DNA from: Philonthus cognatus
Taxonomy: Eukaryota; Arthropoda; Insecta; Coleoptera; Staphylinidae
Direction: 5' to 3'
DNA length: 64,000 nucleotides
Assembly: GCA_932526585.2 (NCBI GenBank)
Contig: OW052242.1
Span: 8,484,001-8,548,000 of the forward strand
This document shows, piece by piece, positions 32,098-42,869 of the stretch; position 1 is the stretch's first letter, and each line of letters begins with the position of its first letter. The translations under genes and the position numbers were made by a program. The notes below the pieces were generated by a model that saw only the letters and a list, made by a program, of their open reading frames with translations, ran no database searches and was not told where the DNA came from.

Positions 32098-32240
32098 ACA
32101 TGAAGTAAAATTTCAAGAAAATTAAGTCAAAGTATATTTTAAACTTCACTTTAAAACAGTGGGGCGCAACGTGGCACATGAAGTAAAATTTCGAGTTTAG
32201 AAAAGCCTGTATTGGCTTTTTTAAACTCGAAATTTTAATA
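32098..32240. repeat. Decayed hairpin-family copy
   Basis: ATGAAGTAAAATTTC occurs twice, and a shortened hairpin (32176-32236) keeps the arms but has only AGCCTGTATTGGCTTT as tip. The outer flanks are largely lost. Confidence 0.65.
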
Positions 32241-32360
32241 TTGACTTTCTGTCAGTTGACTTTTTGTGTAATTAAATTATTGTTGAGTTACGTGAAGATG
32301 AACGAAGTTATTAAATAAAAGAATTGAGTCTCCTTTCTTCACAGGATTTATTTAAAAATC

Positions 32361-32401
32361 GCAAATGTACATTTCGGTCACGATGTGACCATTATCAATG
32401 C
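32361..32401 (-). ncRNA. Hammerhead ribozyme motif, U3-A8 variant
   Basis: Mirror of 32573-32613 with stem II GGUCAC/GUGACC, core UUGAUAA, GAAA and stem III AUGUACAU. Confidence 0.6.
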
Positions 32402-32572
32402 TTAACTATTTACAAAAGCAAACGGAAAATTTATACCACGGATACAGATTCGGATTATAATTACAATGTTTCGGGTGACTGGGATTAGAGCGCTGGGATC
32501 AATTCTAGAAAAGGATTTACTAATGGGCTTAAATCAAAGTTTAAGTTTCCGTTTGTTTTTGTAAATAGTTAA

Positions 32573-32613
32573 GCATTGATAATGGTCACATCGTGGCCGA
32601 AATGTACATTTGC
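32573..32613 (+). ncRNA. Hammerhead ribozyme motif, U3-A8 variant
   Basis: Stem I GCA/UGC, core UUGAUAA, stem II GGUCAC/GUGGCC (one wobble or mismatch), GAAA, stem III AUGUACAU, U before the cleavage point. Confidence 0.6.
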
Positions 32614-32679
32614 GATTTTTAAATAAATCCTGTGAAGAAAGGAGACTCAATTCTTTTATTTAATGACTTTTTGTGTATC

Positions 32680-32990
32680 GGCTTTTTGTATCATTGAGAT
32701 AGGTCTCTAAATATTCATTGCAATAACTACTTCTCGAGCTAATACCCCGACAGATATTGAATTATACAATGAATATTTGAGTTACACGACAGCTTTACTG
32801 TTCTATGGATAATTTATATACAAAATGCAACATCAGGTCAAATTATTCTCTCACCAAACTAAATAAACCAACACAAAATTGAAATAAATTGAAAAAATTA
32901 CAGAGAATGAATATTAATTGTCTTCAGCCATCTATAGGCGCGTTACGAGGTTTATCCTTCATCAGTATAGCTATGCTTTAGACTTTCAAT
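32680..32990. repeat. Repeat family C, copy 2
   Basis: Contains TAATACCCCGACAGATATTG and TTTATCCTTCATCAGTATAG. About 300 bp match copy 3 at 38066-38420. A LINE fragment begins within its right end. Confidence 0.75.
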
Positions 32991-33800
32991 AAAGTTAAAA
33001 TAAATGGAAAATGCATAAAACAAATAAATAATACCGAATATCTAGGCTTAAAAATAAACAACAAACTAAAATGGGACAATCACATCAACAAAATAATGAA
33101 AAAGAATGCAATTACAATTGGAGCATTGTGGAAAATTAGAAAATATATACCAGAAAACAGAAAAAAAGTTATATACCATGCACTATTTACCTCCAACATA
33201 AACTACCTGTGCAATATATGGGGAAACACTACAAGGAAAAACATCACGATGCTGCAACGCCAACAAACTAAAATATTAAAAATACTATACCTCCTTAATA
33301 AAAGAACACGAAGTCATAAAGTATACGAAACCACAAAAGAACTAGGTATAAACAAACTAATAATATATAATAACTTATTACTAATTTACAAAATACAACG
33401 CAAATTAATAAAATCAAGCATTAAAATCAAACCAAACAAGCAAATACACACTTATACAACCGGAAGGAAATCAGACTTCCGAACAGACAAATTCAGAACA
33501 AAAAAATACTCACAGCACTTAACGACTTACATGATACGCATATTTAACAAACTACCAACACACATAAAAACATTAAAATTTATTCCCTTCAAACTAAAAA
33601 TAAAAAATCTACTTGTAAACAATAAATTAAACTAAAGGAATAACACGAAAATAAAATAACAAATATCCTTCAATACCGTTAGCCCGCGATCGGGTATCAA
33701 GCCAACATCACGAGGCGAGGACAGAAGGAATGAAACCAAAGGAATCAACTGCAATGAAGCTGGACGAAATCACCACGTATTATAAAAATAAATGTGTATA
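32991..33800 (+). mobile_element. 5'-truncated LINE, C-terminal part only
   Basis: Starts inside ORF2 after the polymerase palm, includes the ORF2 end and a 3' untranslated region with unusual GC-rich stretch (33675-33760), and ends AAAATAAATGTGTATATATA. Truncated at the junction with repeat C. Confidence 0.7.
33000..33635 (+). pseudogene. LINE ORF2 C-terminal fragment
   Basis: The frame begins before 33096 with codons for NTEYLGLKINNKLKWDNHI, the segment following the YADD box in Jockey/CR1-like reverse transcriptases. It continues with ALFTSNINYLCNIWGN, LQRQQTKILKILY and IRIFNKLPTHIKTLK to a stop at 33633-33635. Lysine-rich, AT-driven composition. No catalytic motif is present, so it is non-functional. 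Confidence 0.7.
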
Positions 33801-33806
33801 TATATA

Positions 33807-35574
33807 CAGTCTGTTTGATTTATTGTGACACAGCACTTATGTCCGTTATTAGTACAGATAGAAAAAAAAGTTAAAGACAATAGTTTTAGTATTTTTCATG
33901 ATCTATTCAGTAGCATTGTCAGAAAAACAATTGAAAATTAAATAAACACGTGAAAGCTATTAGCTTCATTTTCTTTAATGGAACACCCTGTATATTTTGC
34001 TTATTTCAAATAGGTAATAACCTTAGCTTTATAATGATACCATATAAGTACCCCTTCATTATACAAATAAAGCGACAATTGCAAATAAATGAAATTTATC
34101 AGTTGCCATGGATAACAATTGACATAAAACAATTTGTTAACGCTTTAATGTCAAAGTGGTGTAGTAACTTCCCGTCTTGCGTGTTGTTGATTCAAATCTT
34201 TAGAGATGGGTGATAATTACTATTCTAATGATAAAAAAATGGATATGCTAAAGGTCTTCGTTAGATGCAACGATAATTCTAGAGAAGCTAGTATCACTTA
34301 TGGAAACATGTATCCAGAAAGAAGACAACCACATTATTGCACTTTTGCAAGACTTGAACAAAATTTACGGAGAAATGGGTGTTTTAATAATAAATTACGA
34401 AGGAGAAGACAAGAAAGAGAAGATAATAATGAAGTATTGATATTGGCCTATTTTAGAGCACATCCACGTAATTCAATACGCGAAGCAGTGGCTGACTTAG
34501 GAATAAGTATGCATAAAATATTTTCTATTCTGAGAAAACATAAAATGAGACCATATAAAATTAAGTTAGTACAAGGTTTAAGAGATGGTGATTCTGACAG
34601 GAGGATAGTATTCTGTAATTGGCTTAGCAACAATCAACATTTATTAAATTTAATTCTTTGGAGTGATGAATCAAATTTCAACAACAACGGAATCTCAAAC
34701 CGAAAAAACGACCATTACTGGGATACTGAGAATCCACGTCAAATTCGAGAATGCAGATTCCAACAAAGATTTGCAGTTAATGTGTGGCTTGGTGTGTTAG
34801 GTGATACCATAATAGGACCATTTTTTTATCAAGGAACGTTGAATGCGGAGCGATATGCCAACTTTCTTACGATAGAATTTGAAGATTATTTAGATGATAT
34901 CCCCCTAGAAATACGTCGAGATATGTGGTTCCAACAAGATGGAGCTCCTCCCCATAACGCAAGAAATGTCAAAGATATTTTGGAAAGAAATTTTGGTTTG
35001 AAATTGATTGCAAATGGTGGCCCCATAAACTGGCCAGCAAGATCGCCAGATCTGTCTATTTTAGATTTTTTTATTTGGGGATTTTTAAAGCAAAAAGTTT
35101 ATGTTACTCGTCCAGAAAATCTAGACGATCTGAAAAATCGTATTCCAATGGCATGTGGCCAAATGACACCACGGATGTTGCAAAAAGCACGACGAAATTT
35201 ATTGAAGAGATGTGAAGGATGTATTGCAAACAACGGACGTCACATTGAACAGACACTTTAAATAGTTATTCATGTCAACTGATAAATTTCATTTATTAGC
35301 AATTGTCGTGTTATTTCTATAATAAAGGGGTACTTATGTGGTATCATTATAAGGCTAATATTAATGCCTATTTGAAATAAACAAAATATACAGGGTGTTC
35401 TATTAAAGAAAATGAAACTAATAGCTTTCACGTGTTTATTTGATTTTCAACTGTTTTTCTAACATTAGGATTGAATAGATCATAAAAAATACTAAAACTT
35501 TTGTCTTTAACTTTTTTTTCTATCTGTACTAATAACGGACATATGTGCTGTGTCGCAATAAATCAAACCGACTG
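33807..35574 (+). mobile_element. DD41D transposon with about 300-bp inverted repeats, 1768 bp
   Basis: Ends CAGTCTGTTTGATTTATTG and its inverse with TA on both sides. The arms remain complementary for about 300 bp. Inside each arm, exactly 184 bp from the end, a second TA-flanked mariner-like end (CACCCTG then TA at 33990; TA then CAGGGTG at 35391) is visible. Each arm thus looks like a short element of its own. Confidence 0.85.
34206..35261 (+). CDS. DD41D mariner-type transposase, intact
   Basis: 351 residues, no stop or frameshift. An N-terminal DNA-binding part with basic RRRRQE (residues 65-70) and a helix-turn-helix region to about residue 120 precedes the catalytic domain. The triad is D154 (ILWSDESNF), D245 (WFQQDGAPPH) and D287 (SPDLSILDFFIWG), with 41 residues between the last two. 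It is clearly a different lineage from the 348-residue copy at 18553: N-terminus and inverted repeats differ. The ATG at 34206 lies about 90 bp inside the left inverted arm. Possibly still active; its inverted repeats are well matched. Confidence 0.88.
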   Translation: MGDNYYSNDKKMDMLKVFVRCNDNSREASITYGNMYPERRQPHYCTFARLEQNLRRNGCFNNKLRRRRQEREDNNEVLILAYFRAHPRNSIREAVADLGISMHKIFSILRKHKMRPYKIKLVQGLRDGDSDRRIVFCNWLSNNQHLLNLILWSDESNFNNNGISNRKNDHYWDTENPRQIRECRFQQRFAVNVWLGVLGDTIIGPFFYQGTLNAERYANFLTIEFEDYLDDIPLEIRRDMWFQQDGAPPHNARNVKDILERNFGLKLIANGGPINWPARSPDLSILDFFIWGFLKQKVYVTRPENLDDLKNRIPMACGQMTPRMLQKARRNLLKRCEGCIANNGRHIEQTL

Positions 35575-36417
35575 TATTTCATTGTAATTGTTTAAAATAA
35601 ACCAATTAAAAAAAAAATACAAAATAATTATTAAATAACTAATTAATCATTTTTGAATTAGGTATTCAAATACCTCTTTCGAATCCTCTGAAGGGATTCG
35701 AATCCTGAATGATTCGAATCCTACCCAGCTCCACATAACTCTACGTAAGCCACAAAAAGAAACAAAACAAAAAATAATTTTCTTCATGCATTTACAAATT
35801 GTCTCCCCTTTATGGCCATCAAGAAATGCACTTCGGAACTCCATTCCTTCCGGCAAATAGAATTTTATTACGATAATTATCATTCGGATGGACGTCTGGA
35901 GACAATGGGGCCGGAATTGCAATTCTGGGGAAGGCGAGGCGAAATTAAAAATTTAAATCCGGTTAATTTACAAGCGGAATGGCTTCCGGTGGAGTAGGCG
36001 TCGATAAATCTCCGGGCGCTCGGCCTGGATGCGTGTGAAATTTTTAAGGTGGGTAAGGGCAAGGGCTAGGAATTTTAATGGAATCGACACATTCGGCAAC
36101 AATGCGAAAGAACCGTAATTTAGATTTGCGAGACCGTAGGTCGTGAGCTTTTATGATAATGGAGGGATTTATGTTTGCCAGTAATGTATACTGAAAATCA
36201 AGATAGAAAAAAGGTCACTGCGAACTAACAATGTACAAAGTTTAGGTTTCATTTGTTTAATTTCCAAGTTCAGCAAATTTATTGCATTGCTGGTATTAAT
36301 CCCTAATCTTAATCAAATTTACCGCAACAAATGCGCTGAAGTTACATTTTGTACGGTGAATGAAGCACAGCCCTACGTTTAACATAAAGTCAAATTGAAT
36401 TTGCAAATTTACTTATT
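35575..36417. other. No supported gene; unique, GC-richer centre
   Basis: 35800-36080 is non-repetitive and less AT-rich. Short frames on both strands (about 60 codons) show no motif. Could be host non-coding DNA under constraint, which cannot be judged from one sequence. Confidence 0.3.
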
Positions 36418-36570
36418 AATAGTAGAACTTTGATTAAAACATTCGGTTTGTTCCACTGATTAATTTTTATGTTTACTCCAACTAGCTTTTTCGACCTTAG
36501 GCCTAACAAACCGAAACTAGTCGGAATAATGTTTTAATTTGTGAAACAATGCCACGTGTTTTTTTAATTT
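36418..36570. repeat. Compact Penelope-type palindrome
   Basis: Left arm with ACTCCAACTAGCTTTTTCGAC (minus-strand ribozyme) and right arm with CCGAAACTAGTCGGAATAAT meet at about 36506. Cores are damaged: stem II and the UUGANAA part are shortened. The left flank AGTAGAACTTTGATTAAAAC is the inverse of 40077-40098. Confidence 0.6.
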
Positions 36571-37740
36571 AAATAACTTTACCTACGCCCTATCTAGTAA
36601 CCGCATCATACCACACTGTTATCTTGACAAGTATGATTGACATTACGTACACATGTGCGTTATAGCTTACCGCACAACCAAATGACATTTCTTTGATGTA
36701 CAGGGAGTTTTTCTATAAAGTATACGTATTCCAAATTCAGCTTAATTTCTATAATTCTTTGGTTTACGTTGTTTTTATTTTTAAGAGTTCAATTTTAAGC
36801 TTTAAACGAGTGTTTTCCACTCCCAGACTAAGCATGAAGTAAAATTTCGAGTTTAGAAAAGCCCCGTGAAAATTTGTCGAGGGTCGCGCAGCGACCCGAG
36901 ACAAATTTTCTGGGCTTTTCTAAACTCGAAATTTTACTTCATGCGCCACGCGTATAAAACACTAGAATATTGTGAACTGTATGTATATTTGAACCTAACT
37001 AGAAATCAGTGTTTTATACGCGTGACGCATGAAGTAAAATTTCGAGTTTAGAAAAGCCCAGAAAATTTGTCTCGGGTCGCTGCGCAATACCACGTGTTTT
37101 TTAATTTAAATAACTTTTCTTACGCCCTATCTAGTAACCGCATCATACCACACTGTTATCTTGACAAGTATGATTGACATTACATACACATGTGCGTTAT
37201 AGCTTACCGCACAACCAAATGACATTTCTTTGATGTACAGGGAGTTTTTCTATAAAGTATACGTATTCCAAATTCAGCTTAATTTCTTTAATTCTTTGGT
37301 TATTCGTTTGTTTTTATTTTTAAGAATTCAATTTTAAGCTTTAAACGAGTGTTTTCCACTCCCAGACTAAGCATGAAGTAACATTTCGAGTTTAGAAAAG
37401 CCCCGTGAAAATTTGTCGAGGGTCGCGCAGCGACCCGAGACAAATTTTCTCGGCTTTTCTAAACTCGAAATTTTACTTCATGCGCCACGCGTATAAAACA
37501 CTAGAATATTGTGAACTGTATGTATATTTGAACCTAACTAGAAATCAGTGTTTTATACGCGTGACGCATGAAGTAAAATTTCGAGTTTAGAAAAGCCCAG
37601 AAAATTTGTCTCGGGTCGCTGCGCGACCCTCGACAAATTTTCACAGGGCTTTTCTAAACTCGAAATTTTACTTCATGCTTAGTCTGGGAGTGGAAAACAC
37701 TCGTTTAAAGCTTCAAATTGAACTCTTTTAAAAAACAACG
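36550..37740. repeat. Tandemly duplicated hairpin unit (36832-36942, 37028-37087, 37371-37481, 37566-37679)
   Basis: A block of about 538 bp from CCACGTGTTTTTTAATTT to the right hairpin tip is present twice (from about 36550 and about 37090). The first copy ends inside its second hairpin at CGGGTCGCTGCGC and jumps back to the block start; the second copy is complete. All have tip A. Family ends TACAGGGAGTTTTTCTATAA appear at the left of both blocks. Confidence 0.85.
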
Positions 37741-38065
37741 AGTGTCGGAAACTGGACAGCTTTATGCATATGTTTACCTAAAATAACAATTCTCTGAGTA
37801 TTGATCAAGTAGTAATTTAGTTTTCATCATTGTCATAGTACTAGTAAAAATGATTACAATAAATTGTTGTTCTTTCATTGTTTATTTTGTTAGGGCGTAG
37901 GTAAAGTATCGTACGTTTCTCGAGTGGTATGGCAATTACATGCTCGCGGAATACTGCACTCGCCGCTGCGCGGCTCGTACGCAACATGGCCGCTCATATG
38001 TAATATGCTGCATACCACTCTCATTACGTAACTTACTAATACATATTATGAAGGAAAATATAAAA
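37741..38065. other. No gene seen; short GC-rich island
   Basis: 37900-38035 includes GCACTCGCCGCTGCGCGGC within AT-rich DNA. Nothing coding is recognised. Confidence 0.3.
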
Positions 38066-38420
38066 ACGAATCAAAATTAATATCGACTTTCTGCAATAAT
38101 GTTGTCTTAATAAGACAAGTCTCCAAATATTCATAGAAACAACTACTTCTCAAGCTAATACCCCGACAGATATTGAATTATACAATGAATATTTGAGTTA
38201 CACGACAGCTTTACTGTTCTATGCATAATTTATATGCAAAATGCAACATCAAATCAAATTATTCTCTCACCAAACTAAATGAATTAACAGTAAATTGAAA
38301 TAAATCGAAAAAATTACAAGGAATGAATATTAATTGTCTTAAGCCATCTATAGAGGCGTTTCGAGATTTATCCTTCATCAGTATAACTATGCTTTAGACT
38401 TTCAACACAAAAAAATATTA
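38066..38420. repeat. Repeat family C, copy 3
   Basis: Uninterrupted copy of the family, containing ATATCGACTTTCTGCAATAA through GTATAACTATGCTTTAGAC. Useful as the reference for the two interrupted copies. Confidence 0.75.
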
Positions 38421-38542
38421 AAATAAATAGGAAACTTACAGGAATGTCGAAGTCGAAGAATTTTAATTCGATTTTATATTTTGTAAATCTTCTGCAAACT
38501 ATTGACAAACTCAATGTTTCTTTATGTTAAATTTCCTTTATA

Positions 38543-40026
38543 CACTGGCGAAAGAAATTAACGCATCATTTGTGATTTTTTTGATATCTTGGAATCAGGT
38601 TTTCTTTGAAAACAAACATATTTTTACAATAAGAAATCTTATCAAGCATGCTGTTTTACATGTTGTGTTTTGTCTTTTGTTCTCATGGTTTTCTGTCAAT
38701 AAATAAAATGAAGCACTTATCATTATTCTGACTGTAAGAAAGGTTCATATAAAATTTCTTTTTGAGTTTGTTTTCAAGTAATTGTTAAAATTAAGTGCTA
38801 AATAGTGAAGAATGAATATGGATAGACGTCCGAATCTTAATTTAAGCAGTGAAGAAGCTGTGATTGTGGATACACTTGCAGAAGAAGGTAGGAGTCAGCG
38901 TTACATCAGTCAGCGTCTTGGTGTTAATCAATCGACCGTATCCCGTGTCTTGAAGAGACATCGGGAAACTCAGGCATACTCAAGAAGGCCAGGACAAGGG
39001 AGAAAAAGGGCAACAACTGCTGTTCAAGACCGTTTTTTAATGATGCAGACGTTACGCGAACGGTTTATTACGGCTCCTAGGCTACAAAATATGCTCGCAG
39101 AGATCCACAATGTTCATGTAAGTTCCGTTACCATCAGAAAAAAATTACGTGGTTTTAATTTAACTCCGAAAACAGCGGCAAAAGGACCACAATTAACCGC
39201 AGACCATCGCAGAGCCAGGTTAACATTTGCGCAAGAACATGTATACTGGTTACAGGCCGATTGGGCTAATGTTATGTTTAGCGACAAGTCCAGATTTTGT
39301 CTTTACGGCAGTGACAGACGGTGAACGTTATGCGCAGTGTAACATTGTTCCGACTGTTATGTTTGGTGGAGGCTCTGTTATGGTGTGGGGTGGTATCACT
39401 TTAGAGGCTCGTACGGAGTTGGTGGTCATACCAAGAGGAAGCATCACGGCAGCTTCTTATATTGCAAACATTTTAGAACCATCCGTAATGCCTTTTGCTC
39501 CCTTTGGAGGAAACGATTTCCTGTTTATGCATGACAATGCAAAACCACACAGTGCCCGAATTGTACAACAGTATCTTGACCTAGTGGGTATCAACACAAT
39601 GCAATGGCCAGCCAGGAGTCCCGATCTTAATCCGATCGAACACCTATGGGACGCGATGGGCAGACGCCTTAGAGCACTTCCTCGGCGTCCAAGCAATCAA
39701 CAAGAGCTTGGACAAAGATTGCAGGAAATTTGGGATGATATTAACCAGGATGAAATTGGATCATTAATTAACAGTATGAGCCGTCGCTGTCAGGCAATTA
39801 GTCGAGCAAGAGGAGGAAACACTAGATATTAAGTGTTATAATCACATGTTAACTTTTTCCCTCTTTTTATTTATGACATTATTTTAGTCATTAATGAAAG
39901 AAAATGTGTTGAAAATCATTATTATAGTTCAGTTGGTTTTGTTGTTATTTTTTCTGTTTTTAAACATCAAAACTTTATTTATAAATTAAAAAAATTAATG
40001 TGATGCGTTAATTTCTTTCGCCAGTG
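38543..40026 (+). mobile_element. Tc1-type (DD34E) transposon, 1484 bp
   Basis: Perfect 26-bp terminal inverted repeats starting CACTGGCGAAAGAAATTAAC, flanked by TA at 38541-38542 and 40027-40028. Perfect ends argue for a recent insertion despite the broken transposase. Confidence 0.92.
38812..39832 (+). pseudogene. Tc1-like transposase, frameshifted
   Basis: The first frame (38812-39324) encodes the paired helix-turn-helix with YISQRLGVNQSTVSRVLKRH and a GRKR linker, and the first catalytic aspartate D158 in VMFSDKSRF. It ends early after LYGSDRR. The next frame supplies GGGSVMVWGGI, LFMHDNAKPHSARI (second aspartate) and SPDLNPIEHLWD (glutamate, 34 residues later), ending ARGGNTRY at 39832. 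A small deletion and shift at about 39310-39325 removes the usual residues between SD and ERYAQ. Such truncated proteins cannot catalyse, but the ends could still be moved by a related transposase. Confidence 0.88.
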
Positions 40027-40028
40027 TA

Positions 40029-40160
40029 TTATGAAGGAGATATGTACAAAAAATAAATCAGTGAAACAAAGCAAGTGTTTAAATCAAAGTTCTACTATTA
40101 TTTGAATATGTTTCACCCCGGATTAAGGCAGAAATTAATTCAACATATTGCAAATTTACG
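40029..40160 (+). repeat. Penelope element fragment
   Basis: GAAGGAGATATGTACAAAA matches 56803-56820, and TGTTTCACCCCGGATTAAGG resembles the coding region near 57395-57415. The piece joins a pseudo-LTR tail to a bit of body. Truncated on the right. Confidence 0.5.
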
Positions 40161-41252
40161 CTTAAATTTCATACCAGACCAAAAATACATTTAAAAATTA
40201 AATATGAAGTGCACTCGTTAACTATTAAAATATTTTTTTTCATAAGAAACAATCTTTTACAACTTAACATTCAAAAAGATGCTTATATTTCTATCTGATT
40301 GTGAAGCATTATTAAAAAAAAAAACTTGATTAAATCTCGTTATGAATATAACGCGCAGGTAAGGATTTTCCCAGAAAGCAGAAAAATGACTCCTCTTTGT
40401 CGTCGGGCACTTCTCGCAGGAAATAAAGCAGTTTATAACTTTCGTCTAGAGGAGTTCGTCGACAAGTTTACTTCGTGTCCTTTCGTGAAATTAAAATAAT
40501 GAAAAAGTAACTACGAGGATGTGCTCGAGATGAAAAGTTGTTCTTGAAAACGGAGGGTGGAAGGCAGGGAAAGGGTTCTTGGGGGAAAGTTAGCCCTGAA
40601 GAACTTGACCTAGAAAATATTTATCGTTCAATAAGGAAACAAAAATGTAACACGGGAGTATCTTTAGACAATGCCTAGAGAAAACTTAGATATTTAATAA
40701 TATTACTAAGACTAATAGAGAATCTTTATTTGACAAATCAGTGTATAATTTCAACTAAAATTACATCTTTATTGAATCAAAGCTAACTTAAAAGTAAGGC
40801 TAAGAATATCATACAAGGTTACCACAAATGAAATAAATACTTTTAGTGATGTATAAAACAAAAGTTATTTGTGATATCGACATGAATTATGAGCTGTTGG
40901 GTTAAGGAACTGAATAAGTTTCGATTGTACAGTTGCTATAAAGATTAAATTTAATGTATATGTTATTTTCTGGTAGCACTCACTAAGTATACACAACAAA
41001 TACAAAATTCACTTAAAAATTAAAGCTATAAAGCTTAGAACGTGTGATTTCCACTCCCGGATCAAATTTATATTTTTATTCACTATATTTTATTAGCTTC
41101 AAAATCCTGTCCAAAATTTACTGATAATTGTCCGTTTCTTTAGCGGAGTTTCAGTAAATTAGTAAAGCTATTTGATCGGTGCACACAGAGTACTACAAAA
41201 ATGCTAAAGTAAGTACTTATGCACTCTTAAGTTTATATGAGAAACTACTATA
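40161..41252. other. No gene seen
   Basis: 40340-40600 is unique and less AT-rich. A single GTGTGATTTCCACTCCCGGA at about 41043 is a far relative of the hairpin flank. No frame supported. Confidence 0.35.
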
Positions 41253-41606
41253 CTTTACTTTTATATATATATATTTTTTTTTTTTTTTGGGTTTTACGTC
41301 ATCTATTTCCGCTGCTAAGGCCTATCTTGACGCCGGAGATTAGGTCCTACAGCTATCCGGGAATTTTGCCGAACCCGGTGGGAATTCCAACCCACCGGTA
41401 GGGATCTTTAACGTGCACGCAACATCCAGGCAGTACACGGGTCCTATATGCATTTAACGTCATATCCGAGAAGACGGAGCGTTTGGCATTTTTATCCTAA
41501 CCTATATAAATGCAGACAACTTGTTAGGCCGGTATTTGAACCCCGGCCCGTGGCGTGGCAGTCCAACACTCTAACCACTACACCACCAAGCTGCCCTTTA
41601 CTTTTA

Positions 41607-41609
<3 letters not shown>
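41253..41609 (-). mobile_element. tRNA-derived SINE with 14-bp target duplication
   Basis: On the minus strand the element starts at about 41595 with GGGCAGCTTGGTGGTGTAGT. Box A is TGGTGTAGTGG (41575-41585) and box B GGTTCAAATACC (41531-41542), spaced as in a tRNA. A GC-rich body follows, then a poly-A tail (T run 41274-41288). CTTTACTTTTATAT at 41253-41266 and 41596-41609 is the target duplication. RNA polymerase III would transcribe it from the internal boxes. The tRNA of origin is unclear because the anticodon stem pairs poorly. Confidence 0.88.
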
Positions 41610-41644
<35 letters not shown>

Positions 41645-42300
41645 TTTATTTTCCCAACAGATATACATGTATCCAATTACAGGGAACTTAATCTAATATA
41701 ATGCTATGTAACATAATTTTAAATCATATATACAGTGCGCAAAGAAAGAAGAGAAAAGAAAAAAAAAACAAACTTAAACCCTAAAGATTTATAACAATAT
41801 CACTGGTACCGATAAGTCTGACATTATTTCAATGAGGGATTTTCTGGTATCTACGAAAATATCTACTCTATTATTTAAACTATTAAACCTTCTAATCATT
41901 TTTTAAACGTGTGAATTAAAATGAGCTAGCGTATTGGCATGTGGTTAAATAGGTTATTACTGCGAGATGTTATATAAATTAAACAACTTAAACACTTATA
42001 AATATATCCGTGCTCTCTGCATAAAAACGTATTACAAAAATATCAAATCTCTGATTGTCGCGCGAATATTTTTTTCGGCGCGTATGATGTTTTATGCTTA
42101 GAAAACATTAATCGTGCTCCTTCATAGAAATTGATCAAAAGTTCGGTTGAAAATAAAACAGGCACCACAACGCCAAGAAAAGAAGGAATATACCTTAAAT
42201 CTAAAGTGTAAGAAAAATTTCAGTTTGAATTTGAAGAGTTGAAACAAAAAAATCACCCGAGAAATTTGTGCCATAACACCGGCTATACCGGTCGTTACAA
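41610..42300 (-). repeat. LINE 3' end with TTA tail
   Basis: The minus strand ends CTGTTGGGAAAATAAAGAAT followed by ATTATTATT. The SINE above inserted at its tail. Upstream sequence to about 42300 may be the LINE C-terminus but no motif is clear. Confidence 0.5.
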
Positions 42301-42480
42301 AATTTAAGGGTCCGTTTAGAAAAGGTCATCCGCTGTTAATGATGTGTAACAAATAATTTTCTAAAGAATCTAAAGAATAAATTTTGATTTAAAATGATCC
42401 TGAAAAAGAAAATGTCAAAAAACAAAAAAGTTATTCCACTTAAAAATCGGAAATTTAAAACAGGACACACTGTATTTGAA

Positions 42481-42710
42481 TAAGATAAATTCAAATTCAA
42501 AACTATTTGAATTCGAGAAAATAAGCTTGCGCTTCTTATAGTTTGCACACTTTAAACATAATATATAAAATTACGAAAAAACTATTCGTGAAAATGCAAA
42601 CAGTGTCTTATTTAATAAGACAATTTAAGACGTCTTAAATTGTCTTATTAAATAAGACACTGTTTGCATTTTCACGAATAGTTTTTTCGTAATTTTATAT
42701 ACTGTATTTG
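42481..42710. repeat. Repeat family D, copy 2, with perfect 140-bp palindrome (42562-42701)
   Basis: The left part matches 26755-26810. The palindrome centres on GACGTC at 42629-42634 and I see no mismatch in 70 bp per arm. Each arm includes TGCAAACAGTGTCTTATT. No ribozyme core is present. Confidence 0.85.
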
Positions 42711-42779
42711 AATTATTTAATATTGCAAGAAATATTAGACATTTTCTAACAGTAACGATTAAACTATTTGAATGTTTAA

Positions 42780-42869
42780 ATAATTGAGTCGTCTATTTCT
42801 AATAACCTTTAAATCCATTTAAAAACAATGGATTTAGGGTTTTTTTGTAAATAGGCGACTCAATTATTT
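42780..42869. repeat. 90-bp inverted repeat
   Basis: AATAATTGAGTCG at the left and CGACTCAATTATT at the right, with further complementary AAATCCATT/AATGGATTT inside. Imperfect in the middle. Confidence 0.7.

Larger units (their letters stand above)
32257..32677. mobile_element. Penelope-type inverted pair with 14-bp target duplication
   Basis: TGACTTTTTGTGTA at 32257-32270 and 32664-32677. The insert is two inverted pseudo-LTRs around a centre of about 90 bp, with a left tail including GAGTTACGTGAAG that recurs at 47151 and 49974. No coding sequence. Confidence 0.85.

Noticed and set aside
36866..37051. Recurring small reading frames encoding MKIC.GSRSDPRQIF and FLNSKFYFMRHA (also at 3735, 4103, 22604, 27603, 37405, 62819)
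   Set aside because: They are translations across the hairpin arms and tips. The same sequence is read in either orientation, there are no codon-position patterns, and frames end at random in the spacers.
41253..41609. Functional tRNA gene in the SINE head
   Set aside because: Anticodon and acceptor stems do not pair properly, and the poly-A tail and target duplication show a SINE.
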